Of a stretch of 64,000 nucleotides of DNA, positions 11,657 through 22,497 are shown in pieces (position 1 is the stretch's first letter; each line of letters begins with the position of its first letter). Position numbers and translations under genes: made by a program. Source of the DNA: Hypericum androsaemum (taxonomy: Eukaryota; Streptophyta; Magnoliopsida; Malpighiales; Hypericaceae); NCBI GenBank assembly GCA_963995505.1, contig OZ023198.1, positions 4,036,360-4,100,359 of the forward strand, given 5' to 3'. The notes beneath the pieces are model-generated. The model was not told where the DNA came from. It saw only the letters and a program-made list of their open reading frames with translations, and ran no database searches.

Positions 11657-12722
11657 GGAAAAAATTACCCTCAGGTCTTTCGTATTTATTTAAATATACT
11701 CAAAAAAATTTCGTGTTTGCAAAATACACGGCGATGTATCTCGTGTTTGATTTTATTATATTTTTTGGTCCTTGTGCCGGAATATTCGATTTTCTCCGGC
11801 GAAAGTCCATGTAAAAAGACTAAAATGCTCATCCTAAAAAAAACAAAAAAAACTCTTCTTCCTTTCTCTTTTTCTTCCTCCGACCTTCAACCAAAATCAA
11901 AACTAAAATTCAAACTCAAAAACAAATCTAAATATTTTTAATAAAAATCAAAATTAATTAAAAAAAATAAAGCTTGAAAATCTCTAATTTGAATACTCCA
12001 ATTTCAATACCCAGAATCATCATTAACCTTTAAGATCTCCCGTACCCAGAACCTAAATCATCATTAATACTCCAACTAGGTTCCTAAATCCCACCTCGCC
12101 GCCTCCCTACCGTCGACTATCGTCTCGCCTCCTCTGCCACCATCTACCCCCGTTACGACCCTCTCGCCTCCTCCCCCGTCGAGGAGGGCGAAGGGCAAGG
12201 TATCGAGATCGTCTCTGTCCTCCTTCTCCAGCTCTGCTCACCGGACCGTCACTGCCAGGGCCGCATCCGCTACGGCGGCTTTGGTAGCTGATTTATTCTC
12301 TGGTTTCTTAATTAGGATTTCTATTCATGTTTCGTGCTTTTTTCTTGTAATTTGTATCGACTTTGTCGTGTTTCGTAATTAAAGGAACTTAATCCAGTCC
12401 GCTGTATTTTTCATCTTCTGTTCATCGAAAGCAATTGAAGGAAATTAGGTTTCATTTTGTTGGATGAAGGAAACGAAGATGAAGTGGGATGACGTTGAAT
12501 GAATTAGGTTTCGTTGGATGAATTAGGAAAATGGTTTTTTTAGTGGGAGGGGCATTTTGGTTTTTTCAAGTGGGTATTCGCCGGAGAAAATTGAATATTC
12601 TAACGACAGAGACCCGAAAGTATAATAAAATTAAATACAAGGGAAGCTAGCGTGTATTTTGCAAATACGGAAAATTTTTGAATATATTTAAGTAAACACA
12701 AAGGATTTGAGAGTAATTTCTC
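11657..12722. mobile_element. MULE-like element with long inverted ends and captured exon-like DNA
   Basis: The left end (AAAAATTACCCTCAGGTC) and right end (read inverted, AGAGAAATTACTCTCAAATCC) belong to inverted repeats of roughly 190 bp, both containing TTTTATTATA and TCTCCGGCG. The interior at about 12,090-12,285 is abruptly GC-rich and exon-like, and ends at a GTAGCTGATT that could be a splice donor followed by intron-like TTT-rich DNA. No transposase is present. No clear 9-bp target duplication was found. The family matches the elements at 17.5, 24.7 and 25.9 kb. Confidence 0.65.
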
Positions 12723-12916
12723 TTTTATTTTGTCAACCATCCGTGTACACATGTTAGAACACCGATACAATATTTATAGTCCACTATCCTCATGTATGCT
12801 GGATTGAGTGGGGATTAAAGAAAAGTTGTCCACAGGTGGGGACTTAAATATAGATCATTATATTTGATTTTAAAACAGTTTTTGCAAATCCAAGGGCCAT
12901 TAAACAGGTGGGGATT
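12723..12916. other. Short spacer
   Basis: No feature was recognised, except that the words AGGTGGGGAC and AGGTGGGGAT occur twice. Confidence 0.3.
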
Positions 12917-13048
12917 ATGGACGACGACGACGACGAGGAAGACCTCCGCCCCACCTCCTACGACGCGGTCGTCCTCCCCTCCCTGCCGCAGCTCGACCGG
13001 AAGCCCCTTTTGCTAGACGAGATGCAATTGCTAATAATATTGATTTGA
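12917..13048 (+). pseudogene. Small acidic ORF, likely first-exon fragment
   Basis: A 43-residue frame begins MDDDDDEEDLRPTSYDAV. It is GC-rich (many NAC/NCC codons), unlike the AT-rich DNA on both sides, and runs into the 22-bp minisatellite where it soon stops. The composition suggests the N-terminal exon of a cellular gene cut off by the repeat. I do not recognise the protein. Confidence 0.35.
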
Positions 13049-14275
13049 GTAGGTATTGATATTGGTTTGAGTACGTATTGACATTGATTTTAGTCTGTAC
13101 TGATATTGGTTTTCATATGTAGTGATATTAGTTTTCATATGTAATGATATTAGTTTTAGTATGTTGGTTTTAGTCTGCATCGATATTGGTTTCTGAATGT
13201 ATCGATATTGGTTTCCAAATATATTGATATTGGTTTCCAAATGTAGTGATATTGATTTTCAAACGTAGTGATATTAGTTTCCGAACGTAGTGATATTGGT
13301 TTTCGAAGGTAGTGATATTGGTTTGTGAACGTAGTAATATTGGTTTCAGTCGCTAATGATATTGATTTTCGAAGGTAGCGATTTTTGTTTGCGAACGTAG
13401 TAATATTAGTTTCAGTCGCTAATGATATTGGTTTGAGTATGTATTAATATTGGTTTTCAGATGTAATGATATTGGTTTGAGTACGTATTGATATTGATTT
13501 TAGTCTGTACTGATATTGGTTTCAGTCGCTAATAATATTGGTTATATTGATTTTCGTCTGTATTGATATTAGTTTTTAGATGTGATGATATTAGTTTGAG
13601 TCTGTATTGATATTGGTTTCCAAATGTAGTGATACAGTAAAACCTCTGTAAAGTGATCATCTCTAAAGTGATAACCCCTCTAAATTGATAAAAAGACCGG
13701 TCTCGAGTCGGGACCAGTGTTAAAATTTAATAACTCCTCTATCGTAATAACTAATACTTTTTCAAAAAAATTTAGTGCTAAATCTCAGTCCCAATTTTCG
13801 CATAAAGTGATATTTTTGAATAAATACATATATTTTTACATATTTTACAAATTCAAAAAATATTATAAGACATTAGTTTATGCTAAACTTGCTTATTTAA
13901 TAAATTTTACATCATCATTCATCTACTCAATCATTTTAGAATAGTTTTTGTGATCATCATCTTGTTATAAGAAAATATCTCAATCGAGCATATCATTTGA
14001 ATAACGCTATAAGTCTAAATTTTAGGTAATTGGAATATAGACTAAGTAATTTTTGGTATTTACGTATTTATTATTCAAAAACTCAATTTTAATATTTTTG
14101 GAGAAAAAAAACGTAAATCTCTTTTATCTAATAACCTCTCTAAAGTGATATTTTTCTCCGGTCCCGACGATATCACTTTAGAGAGGTTTTACTGTATTGG
14201 TTTCCGAAGGTAGTGATGTTGGTCTTCGAACATAGTGATATTGGTTTTTGAACGTAGTGATATTGGTTTTCTATT
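13030..14275. repeat. 22-bp minisatellite (TGATATTGGTTTTCGAACGTAG type)
   Basis: Degenerate tandem copies of a unit close to TGATATTGGTTTTCGAACG plus TAG. The array is continuous except for a 560-bp MITE inserted at 13,635-14,194, and it resumes in register after it. Sub-variants (GTACGTATTG, CATATGTAGTG) are interspersed, so it is old or has been shuffled. Confidence 0.85.
13635..14194. mobile_element. Emigrant-like (pogo/mariner) MITE, copy 1
   Basis: The inverted ends are CAGTAAAACCTCTGTAAAGT and its near-complement, flanked by TA on both sides (13,633-13,634 and 14,195-14,196). The CAGTAAAACCTCT end and TA duplication match the plant Emigrant/pogo-type MITEs. The length is 560 bp with no coding. 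It splits the minisatellite. A second copy of 558 bp lies at 46,574. Confidence 0.88.
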
Positions 14276-14951
14276 GAGATTTCGTTCTTTGGTTCTTTGA
14301 ATTTAGTTATTTAAAAAAAAAATACCTAGAGGCTGGTACGATTTTTGAAGTTGACAATAATTTAGAGAGAGAGAGAGAGTCCTTCTTTCACCAGAATATG
14401 AAACGTCCCTTTCTTTTTTCATAAAAAAAGTGTACCAGCTAATTTTTAAAATTTTTTATTTCTATTAGTTTTCCAATATTATCTCTTATTATTTTAATAA
14501 TATATAACTTGTCACCGGAACTTTTTTAGTCCCCATTTTTGGGAACTATGCATGTCCCCACCAAATCCCTCCCTCCATACTAAACGCTATGTTTTTATTC
14601 ATAAAAGTTCTAATAAACATTCAAACTTTTTATCACGAGTGCATTCAATTTCAAACATCACTGAGTACAAGGCCAATCATTTAAACTCACGTCGACTTAG
14701 TACTTCCAATATTTTTTTTTAATTTAAGTAGATTGATCTAAATTTTGATACTTAGACAGTTTAAAATTTTATTCCTCTCTCAACTAAAATTTTTCTAAAG
14801 GGGTGAAAATTATTATTCCATTGACTTTAAGATAATATCCGTTATCATTTTACCTGTCGATCACCTAATAAGACTTTGTTTGATAAGAGTATTGAAATAT
14901 GAATATTCGTGAACCCATAAAGATCTAACGCTGTCTATTACCAAAGAAGGA
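14276..14951. other. Upstream region of P450 copy 1
   Basis: AT-rich, with a short (GA)n tract near 14,365. From about 14,770 onward it aligns with DNA upstream of P450 copy 2 (36,970 onward), so the proximal 230 bp of promoter is shared by duplication. Confidence 0.5.
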
Positions 14952-14958
14952 TATAAAG
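14952..14958 (+). promoter_or_regulatory. TATA box of P450 copy 1
   Basis: TATAAAG lies 44 bp upstream of the start codon and is conserved in place in copies 2 and 3 as TATAAGG. It would give a short 5' leader of roughly 15-20 bases. Confidence 0.6.
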
Positions 14959-15001
14959 GCTGTCGCCTCCTCTCTCATCCTCTTATCCACTTTCTCACCC
15001 A

Positions 15002-17396
15002 ATGTCGCTCCTCTTCTTCTTCTTCCTCTTCCTCTTCCCTCTTTGCTTCTTCTTCTTGAACCATTACATAAGCTCATCTTCCAAAAGGGCCAAGAACCTT
15101 CCGCCGGGTCCAAGACCATGGCCTATCCTTGGGAACATTCCCCATTTCGCGACGAAGAATCCTCACATCTCTGCGGCCCAGTTCGCCAACACTTATGGCC
15201 CGTTGATCTCTTTCAAGCTTGGGACGCAGCTCCTCGTTGTTGGATCTTCTCCAGAAGCAGCCATGGAGATTCTCAAGACTCATGACCATTTACTCTCCGC
15301 CAGGTATTTCTTAAAGTTTATGCGGAATTGCATTTCACATCCAGACCGTCAGAATCTCTTTATCCAACAAAAAATTCATAACAGGAGGTCTCAAGTGAAC
15401 TTTATTAGGTTAATGATCGGACCAAAATTTGCATGGGTAAAGATAATACATACACGAGATCAAGTTATTTTATTATCATGTTAAAATTTTATATCCAATT
15501 TAAAATTTATTGGTAATTTTAACATGCTTCTTTAAGCAAACTAATAGGGTTTGTGATCGGACCCAAATTTACATGGGTCATGTTAAAATTTCTATATTCA
15601 ACCGAAAAATTTAATCTAATTTGTTGTTGGATTTTTAACCATTAGTTATGAACAAACAGGCTACTTTTGCAACTAGCAATATATTAATCTCGACATACAC
15701 GTTCATATATTTGAATGTAGTTGTTTCTTTCAACTCATGTCTCAGGCACTTGCGAAAAGCGCTTCCATTCAAAAGGGAAGTGATTGACAAGATGGCACTT
15801 ATTTGGTCGAGCGAGTGCAACGACCATTGGAAGTCATTAAGAACTCTCTGCAAAACTGAGCTATTCTCACCAAAAGCAATAGAATCACAGGCCGCCATGA
15901 GAGAGCTCAAAGTCTCTGAGATGATCAACCTCATCAAGACCAAAGAAGGCCAAGTTGTTAAAATAGGAGAATTGGTCTTCAACGCAGTGTTTAATATGCT
16001 TTCCACCCTTTTCTTCTCCAAGGATTTGGGAGAAAAAAGTGACAAAGTTGGGTTGAAAAGCATAGTTTGGAGGCTATTGGAGCTGGGTTCCGCTCCTAAT
16101 GTGTCTGATCTGTATCCTGTTCTTGCACCATTGGACCTTCAAGGAATTCAAAGGGAGGTGGTGAAGCTTACCAAGAAGTTCTATGGTGTTTGGGAAGATG
16201 ATGTTAGAGAAAGAAGAGAGAAGAGAATTGAGGTTGGTGATTCCTCGATGGACGACTTCTTGGATGTCTTCCTTGCTAATGGATTCAGCGACGACTTTAT
16301 CAATTGGTTCACCCTGGTACGTATAGAATCCAAACCATGAACTGGTATTATAATGATCATATTTACATGTGTCTTTGATATCATGTCCGAATTTTCGTAT
16401 CCGTTTCAAAATTCGATCGTGTCTAATTTGGTACCCGTTAGAATCTCCCATTAGAAACTTTAAAATAATAAATATATAGATTTTCACACTTATAAACTAG
16501 CACAGTACATTTGCAACTTTTGATGTAGGATCTTCTATACCAATATTAATCCTACGTAATCACTCGTACGATCATATTTTTCCCTATCAAAGAATTATTT
16601 ATTGCATGCATTTACCTAAATCATGCAGCGTGATTTAGTTCTGCTCTGTCTGAATCTTCATGTCCGATTCACTCAAAATTTGGTTGTGTAATTTAGTATA
16701 AATAGAAAGATTAATTCCCCATAATCAACGTGAGATTCATACTCGAATAATCATATATTTTGTATGCAGGAGTTATTTACTGCAGGCTCAGATACTACCA
16801 CCACAACGGTGGAGTGGGCAATGGCGGAATTGGTTAAAAACAGAGGAGCAATGGAAAAGGTCATGGAGGAGCTCAAAAGAGAACTCAACACACAACCGTT
16901 AAACGAATCCCGAGCCTCCCAACTTCCATACCTAAACGCATGCGTCAAGGAGACGCTGAGACTTCACCCGCCAGCCCCGTTCCTAATCCCACACCGAGCA
17001 ATCCTGGATTGCTCGGTTATGGGCTACACAATCCCGAAGAATTCCCAGATACTCGTCAACGTATGGGCCATTGGCCGCGACCCATCTGTGTGGGACGATC
17101 CACTGAGCTTCAACCCCGAGAGGTTCCTCGGGTCGGATTTGGACTTCAAAGGTCAGGACTTTGGGCTGATACCTTTTGGGTCAGGGAGAAGGATGTGTCC
17201 TGGGCTCCCAATGGCCAACAGGCAAGTGCACTTGATATTGGCCTCGTTGTTGCACCACTTTGATTGGTCACTTCCCAATGGTGAGAATCCTGGCAAGCTG
17301 GAGATGCAGGAGAAGTTCGGTATAACGTTGCAATTGGAAAAACCTCTTTCACTTGTTTGTTCCGAAAACCAAAAATACTGTGTAATTCTAAAATGA
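15002..17396 (+). CDS. CYP80-like cytochrome P450, copy 1
   Basis: The exons are 15002-15303, 15746-16316 and 16770-17396, all with GT-AG introns, giving 499 residues, normal for a plant microsomal P450. It has an N-terminal membrane anchor (residues 2-20), the PPGP hinge at 34-37, the C-helix WxxxR at W129-R133, the I-helix AGSDTT at 296-301, ExxR at E352-R355, PERF at 407-410, and the heme loop PFGSGRRMCPG with the ligand Cys434. Such enzymes sit on the ER and use NADPH-P450 reductase. The middle region (ELGSAPN, DLYPVL, VWED) and the intron sites resemble family CYP80 (berbamunine synthase, N-methylcoclaurine 3'-hydroxylase, corytuberine synthase, littorine mutase); CYP76 is the nearest alternative. 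The substrate cannot be read from sequence. A 4-bp duplication near the 3' end shifts the frame, so the last 13 residues differ from copies 2 and 3. Confidence 0.93.
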
Positions 17397-17505
17397 AACA
17401 TTGTGTACAGTTTGGGACGATTAAATAAAAATAAACACTACCGTAGTTTTTCCATTTTTTTTTCCCAATTTTACCAAAAATTTCCTTGTACCAAAGAAAG
17501 TTTTA

Positions 17506-18655
17506 GGGATAATTATTGTCAGGCCCCTGGTGTTTGACATATTCGTCTCTCATCCCCCTGTCGTTTGAAAATCGATTAAAAATTCTCCGATATTTGATTT
17601 TATTATACTCTGAGACCCTTCTCTGACATCATCAATTTTTTATTTTTTGTCATGGGAATGACAAAAATAACCCTAGAAAAAAAAATCTCTCCATCTTCCC
17701 CGACCTCCATCTTCCCCACGTCGATTCCAACAGCCTGAGTTGCTTCTAATCCACAAATCGAGCAACACCCAGTTCAATCCTCAAGCTTAATCGATTCCAA
17801 AAAGCTCCATCGTCGTCTTTACCAAGAACCTCACCGTCCTCAAGCTCCAACCACATCTCGTAGGTCCATCCCGTCCTGTATACTGGGAGGCGAATCGACG
17901 ACGGAGAAATCCAGCGGATTGAACTGGGTTTTTGTCCTTGCTGGCAGAGAATGTCGATTGGAGGTCGTCTGGGCAGGCCAATCGACAACAGACCGATATC
18001 GAGAACGACGGCGATAGTGAAGCGGGCAGACCGAAACCGAAACCGACATTGATTCCAAGATCCCGGCCGTCGGCCTCCAGCTCAAAAGCCAACAACGGCA
18101 CTCGGACGAGCCCCTCCAGCAAGTGCTCTTCCCGAGCGGCAACGAGGCGGCCTCTTCGTCCGCCCCGCCCTCGGCGACTTCCTCGTCAAGCTCGGCCTCC
18201 ACGAGCTTCTCCTCATCCTCAAACGCGCCGTCTCGTCCCATGTTCTAGCTCCAGGCTGTCGTTTCTGGTAAAGTTTCTGCCTTTACCAATTTTTAGGGGT
18301 TTTCTCGTTTATGGTTGATTTTTGTGTTCTTGCTTTAGTTGATTGGGTTTTGATGATTTTGTGTTCTTTGTTATTTGACTTTGGAAGATTTCTGGGTTTG
18401 ATTTTGGTATATATATATATATATAATCTAAGGATATACAAGGTTGAAGATGAAGATGGAAAGAGATTTATTTTTTTTGTGTTTTTTTCAAGGGTATATT
18501 TGTATTTCACTGATAAAAAAAAAAGTGTACTGAAGTTAGCGAGGAACCTGAGAGTATAATAAAATCAAACTATGAAGAGTTTTTAATCAATTTTCAAACG
18601 ACAAAGAGGTGAACGACAAATATGCAAAATACCAGGGACCTCACAGTTATTATCT
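17506..18655. mobile_element. Pack-MULE-like element, 110 bp after P450 copy 1
   Basis: It is flanked by 9-bp direct repeats with one mismatch (AAAGTTTTA at 17,497-17,505, AAAATTTTA at 18,656-18,664). The same site is uninterrupted downstream of copy 2 (39,667-39,675) and copy 3 (51,569-51,577). Inverted ends of about 110 bp contain TTTGATTTTATTATACTC. The 9-bp duplication and long ends indicate a Mutator-like element. The interior (about 17,730-18,270) is GC-rich and exon-like, ends at TCTG followed by GTAAAGTTT, then has intron-like T-rich DNA. This suggests a captured plus-strand 5' exon and intron of an unrecognised gene. There is no transposase. Confidence 0.85.
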
Positions 18656-19028
18656 AAAATTTTATGCCCATAAGAGGTATAGCCCTCACATATTTTCCTT
18701 GGGACCTGAGCCCAGTACTTGATCCAGCCCAACTCGGTTGAAAAAGATTTTGTTTGGGCTTTTATTCCGGGCCATACGTTTCCATACTAGAAAAAAGATA
18801 AAAAAATCTTTGGTTTATGTATTGAAAACGTTTAGGGTGGATGATGTAAATATATATAATAATATTAAGGAGCATGCACACACATGTTAAATAATTTGAT
18901 CAACGATTGATAATAATCTATATTAGTTAATCTCCGCACTCAGTGATAACCAGTAAATGTCGTGTACAATATCAAAACAAATTAGTCACGGAATCTATTA
19001 TTAAGCCGAAATTCTTATTTTAGGGTAA
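18656..19028. other. 3' flank of P450 copy 1, duplicated in units B and C
   Basis: Non-coding DNA collinear with 39,667-40,035 and 51,569-51,932. It serves as the alignment anchor for the insertions described here. No function is seen. Confidence 0.6.
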
Positions 19029-19039
19029 GGAAAACTCAT

Positions 19040-21172
19040 TTTTTTAGTAGAAATTGAGGGGATAATATGTCCACTAATCTTTATTAACCACGTGCTGAAA
19101 TCACAGTGCGAGTACAACGTGAAATCATAGTGTGGTACAAAAGCTGAAAGGTAAATCAGATAGGACATAATCAAGTCCTATAGTCAAAGCATGCTTAGAT
19201 AGGGCATGTGCCATCTAGTTACCCTATCTAAACGTATGCTGAAGCTGTGTCGTCCAGTCTCGAATCAACATCTCACGTGTCCGATTGATCAGGTTAACAT
19301 GTGGATGTTCCTTGCCAACATCACGACCGGCACATATAAGAGCTAGAGAGAAATCGACCTATACCACCACCTGTTGATAACCACGCTCACATGCCAGCTC
19401 AAGTCCCAAAACTAGAGCCCAAAGATCAGCAACAAGGGAGTTACAGCTACCGATGCACTTGGCAAAACCACAAAGCCAATATTCTACAGCATCACGTAAA
19501 ACCCCTCCTGCATCTAATGTCCCTGGATTGCCAGCTGATGCGCCATCTGTATTCAGCTCAACAAAACTAGTAGGTGGGCGTGTCCATGATACAAGTACCT
19601 TGCGCCTCAGATGGAGTGGAGTATTTTGGTTAAGGATTACTTGGGCAAACTCCTGTGCCCGTGATATGATTGGGGGGGGGGGGGCCTGCTTGGTTGAGAT
19701 ATCCGTAGTAACTAACAATGCCAATTGCGGTCCTTGAAGTACTTAGATAAAATAGTCAGATCCCAACTCCCTGTAGCCTACCTGTAATTGGCCACACATT
19801 TAACTTCCTTCTCAAGTAGTAGGTCACCCACAAGATGGTTGCGAAGGGGGGAGGGCTCGAGCCAAGGATCATTCCAAAAGGAAGCTCCTAGCCCATTCCC
19901 AACATTCCATCGCATGTCACTCAAAGCTGGGCTAGCTTTAATAAAGGCCTACCACGTTTGTGAACTTTCTGACACATGCTGTAGCATCTCTATATCTGTA
20001 CGTCCCCTGCCATACTTACGAAGCAAAACTCGCGCCCAGAGAGTTTCCTGGGCCTGTAGAAGATGTCATAAAAGTTTCGTAAATAAAACCATATTAGCCC
20101 CTTGCATAGGTCGAATCCCTACACCTTCTGCCGCCTTTGGAAGGCAGAGAGTAGGCCAATTGTTCAAATGGGGACTTCGGTTCTCCTCTGTGGACCCCAA
20201 AATAAAAGCACAGGTACGCCTGTCCATCTTTGCACAGATCGACACTGGAAGAATGTCAGTCTGCGTAATGTGGGAAGGTATAGCTGATGTTACTGAGTGG
20301 GCGAGTGTAATGCGTCTAGCTAGACTGAGAGTCCTAGTCTTCCATCTTACCATTCAGGACCGCATCCTATCCACAATGTAATGGTATAACTGTCAGCAAT
20401 TTTGCGCTACCGCCGTAAGGACCCCAAGATACTTTCATAGATCCTCGGTCAATGGAATCCCAATCTACCATCAACATTGGAGGACATCATGACTTTGAAT
20501 TTGGGTAGACTCACTTTTTGTCCCGAGCTTTCACAAAAGTCATCAAGAAGCTCGCAGACGAGAATAACCTGATCCATTGAACTGCACATAAGAATCAAAT
20601 CATCATTAAACATCGAATATGAATGAGGTGAGGCACGACGTGTAAGTTTCACCGGTGCCCAACGCCCTTCCCCTATAAGTCACTCAATAGCATGTGACAA
20701 TCGCTTCATACAAAGGACAAAAAGATAGGATAAAAGACTGTCTCCCTGTCGAATGCTCCGAAAAGGAAAAAAAAAGCATCAAATTGACCTCCATTCCAGA
20801 GAATCCGCATAGAAGGTGTTGAGACACATGCCATAATCTATCCGACAAACTTTGGTGGTAGTCCAATCAACTCAAGTGTCTCCCGTAGAAAAGCCCAACT
20901 CAATCAATCTTAAGCCTTCTCCAAATCTAGTTTAATCACCATCCATTCAACCTGGTCCTCCTTATGAACCATCGAATGAACTGTCTTCCTCAAGATCACA
21001 ATATTATCAGACATAAACTGCCCTGGAATGAAGCTAGACTGGATAGGGCTGACCATACCATCTAGGAGGGACTTCAGATGATTCACTAGCGTCTTCGTGA
21101 TAGTTTTATATAGTACTCGACACAGGCTAATCGGTCGAAAGTGGGCAAAGGTCTCTGGACTCATAATATTTG
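19040..21172 (-). mobile_element. 5'-truncated LINE with RNase H domain, unit A copy
   Basis: Perfect 11-bp target duplications GGAAAACTCAT flank it (19,029-19,039 and 21,173-21,183). Unit B carries the empty site (40,036-40,046). A T-run at the left edge is the remnant poly(A) tail of a minus-strand insertion. The sequence encodes a LINE reverse transcriptase and RNase H, and starts within the reverse transcriptase, so it is truncated at the 5' side. The same insertion is in unit C. Confidence 0.92.
19359..21164 (-). pseudogene. LINE reverse transcriptase-RNase H pseudogene
   Basis: The frame at 20,910-21,164 shows the RPISLC...YK and FIPGQ...SDNIV reverse transcriptase blocks. The frame at 20,449-20,652 holds the catalytic box as FNDD in place of FADD. 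The frame at 19,359-19,724 is an RNase H domain with LNTDGASAGNPG and a later LWAL block, as in plant L1-type LINEs. A run of 13 G (19,672-19,684) lies in the linker. Frameshifts break it, and about 34 bp present in the unit C copy (near 52,500) are missing here. Confidence 0.8.
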
Positions 21173-21183
21173 GGAAAACTCAT

Positions 21184-21510
21184 AAATGTACGAGCCTATA
21201 TAGCTATTATTCTTTGCAAAAAGTTGGAGGGAAAAATCGAGAAATAAATGTGATTTACGGTACACGTGTCCAAAAGTAGGGTAACTTTTCATCGTCGAGA
21301 ATTTGATCCAGTGCCGGCGAACCGAGGTCGTCCAAGCTGACGTCGCCGGCGTGGTAATGAACCCAGTTGCCGGATTATTGCAGTTAACATTGGGACAATG
21401 CTTGCTGTCCGTTGGACGCAGATAGCTGGAACCTGAGAGATTTGATGTCCCACCTATGAACTAGGCTGTAATTCCATAGTGGGAATTGGAATTCCAGCTC
21501 CCTCACTACC
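21184..21510 (-). other. Conserved unidentified segment after the P450s (unit A copy)
   Basis: Aligns with 40,047-40,425 in unit B and 53,240-53,567 in unit C. In unit B the minus strand has a 149-residue frame. Here and in unit C a shared deletion of roughly 75 bp breaks it. Whether it was ever coding is not clear. Confidence 0.35.
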
Positions 21511-21820
21511 ATTTTTTTATGAGAAAAAATTTATACTCCTAAAAAAAACTATCCATTGTAATTGGTATAGCACTTAAGGTACAAGATAGACACATATCAA
21601 AATAAACAATGATAAATACTATGTGCATACAATTCCACAAAGCCACCGCCCCTAACTACACCAAAGTAGCAATCCTAGACACCTTTACCAATAAAACTCT
21701 AGCCAAAATCACGGAGGGTCATAGAACTTTGCTTGGTTGTTTTCCCTTCGTGAAGTTCTAATGGCTTGTAGGGCATGAGGTGTATCCAACTCCAAAGTCA
21801 TGCCCATACTAAAAGCCAAG
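21511..21820 (-). mobile_element. Short LINE 3' tail insertion, unit A copy
   Basis: It begins with a T-run (poly(A) tail on the minus strand) and is flanked by imperfect duplications of about 13 bp (CTCCCTCACTACC on the left, CTCTCCCATTACT on the right). Unit B has the uninterrupted site at about 40,415-40,430, and unit C shares the insertion. The minus strand begins with a short frame like the C-terminal end of a LINE RNase H domain (LELDTPHALQA), then untranslated tail. Confidence 0.65.
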
Positions 21821-21833
21821 CTCTCCCATTACT

Positions 21834-22497
21834 TCTAGCCACCATGTTTGGTGAAGGGATGCAATCGCGTTGAATCTGATTACCTTGAGAGACAAAGTGA
21901 AATTACATTATACTTGTCAAAAAGATATTAAACTACAAAATATTAAATTAACTTTTGAGTTCACAGAAATGTCAAAATATGAAAATTATTTTTTTTCTAT
22001 TAGAAATAACTGTTTAAATAGGATGGAGAATAATTTCTTTTTAAAAAACGTAGGAAGTCATTTTCTTGAAAAATAATTTTGGAAAATATGCACAAATGCT
22101 AAATTGTTGAGCGATTTTCTCTTAATTTTCGATATATTTTGATGTGATTATTTATTGTCTATGATCGTCTGATAGTCGACGTCATATTCACAAATTATGA
22201 GTAATTCAAAAATCAAGTATTGTCAGACTTGGTGAGCTTTATGAAGTACCATATTTTCACAATTGAACCTACTTTATTTTATTCCAATTTTTTCCTTGAC
22301 CGATGTTTACAAACGCAAAGATAACAAGGGAAGGAAAGCATCTGTTGGCATGCACGGGAAGTTTATGGCCGCTACCTGTGGTAGTTTGGACTTTGGACTC
22401 TCAGATTAAGATTCTTGTTAATTTAATAAGGAAACGGAAAAGTAAGATACTTTAGTCAAATGGCAAGTTGGAGACTATATATTGACTAGTATATTAA
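21834..22497. other. Duplicated flank, AT-rich
   Basis: Collinear with 53,870-54,530 (unit C) and, less closely, 40,430-41,402 plus 44,600-44,815 (unit B). The point between 22,287 and 22,288 is the empty site for the two Helitrons in unit B. No gene was seen. Confidence 0.5.

Noticed and set aside
13030..14275. CRISPR-like array
   Set aside because: The units are contiguous and degenerate without unique spacers, in plant DNA; it is a minisatellite.
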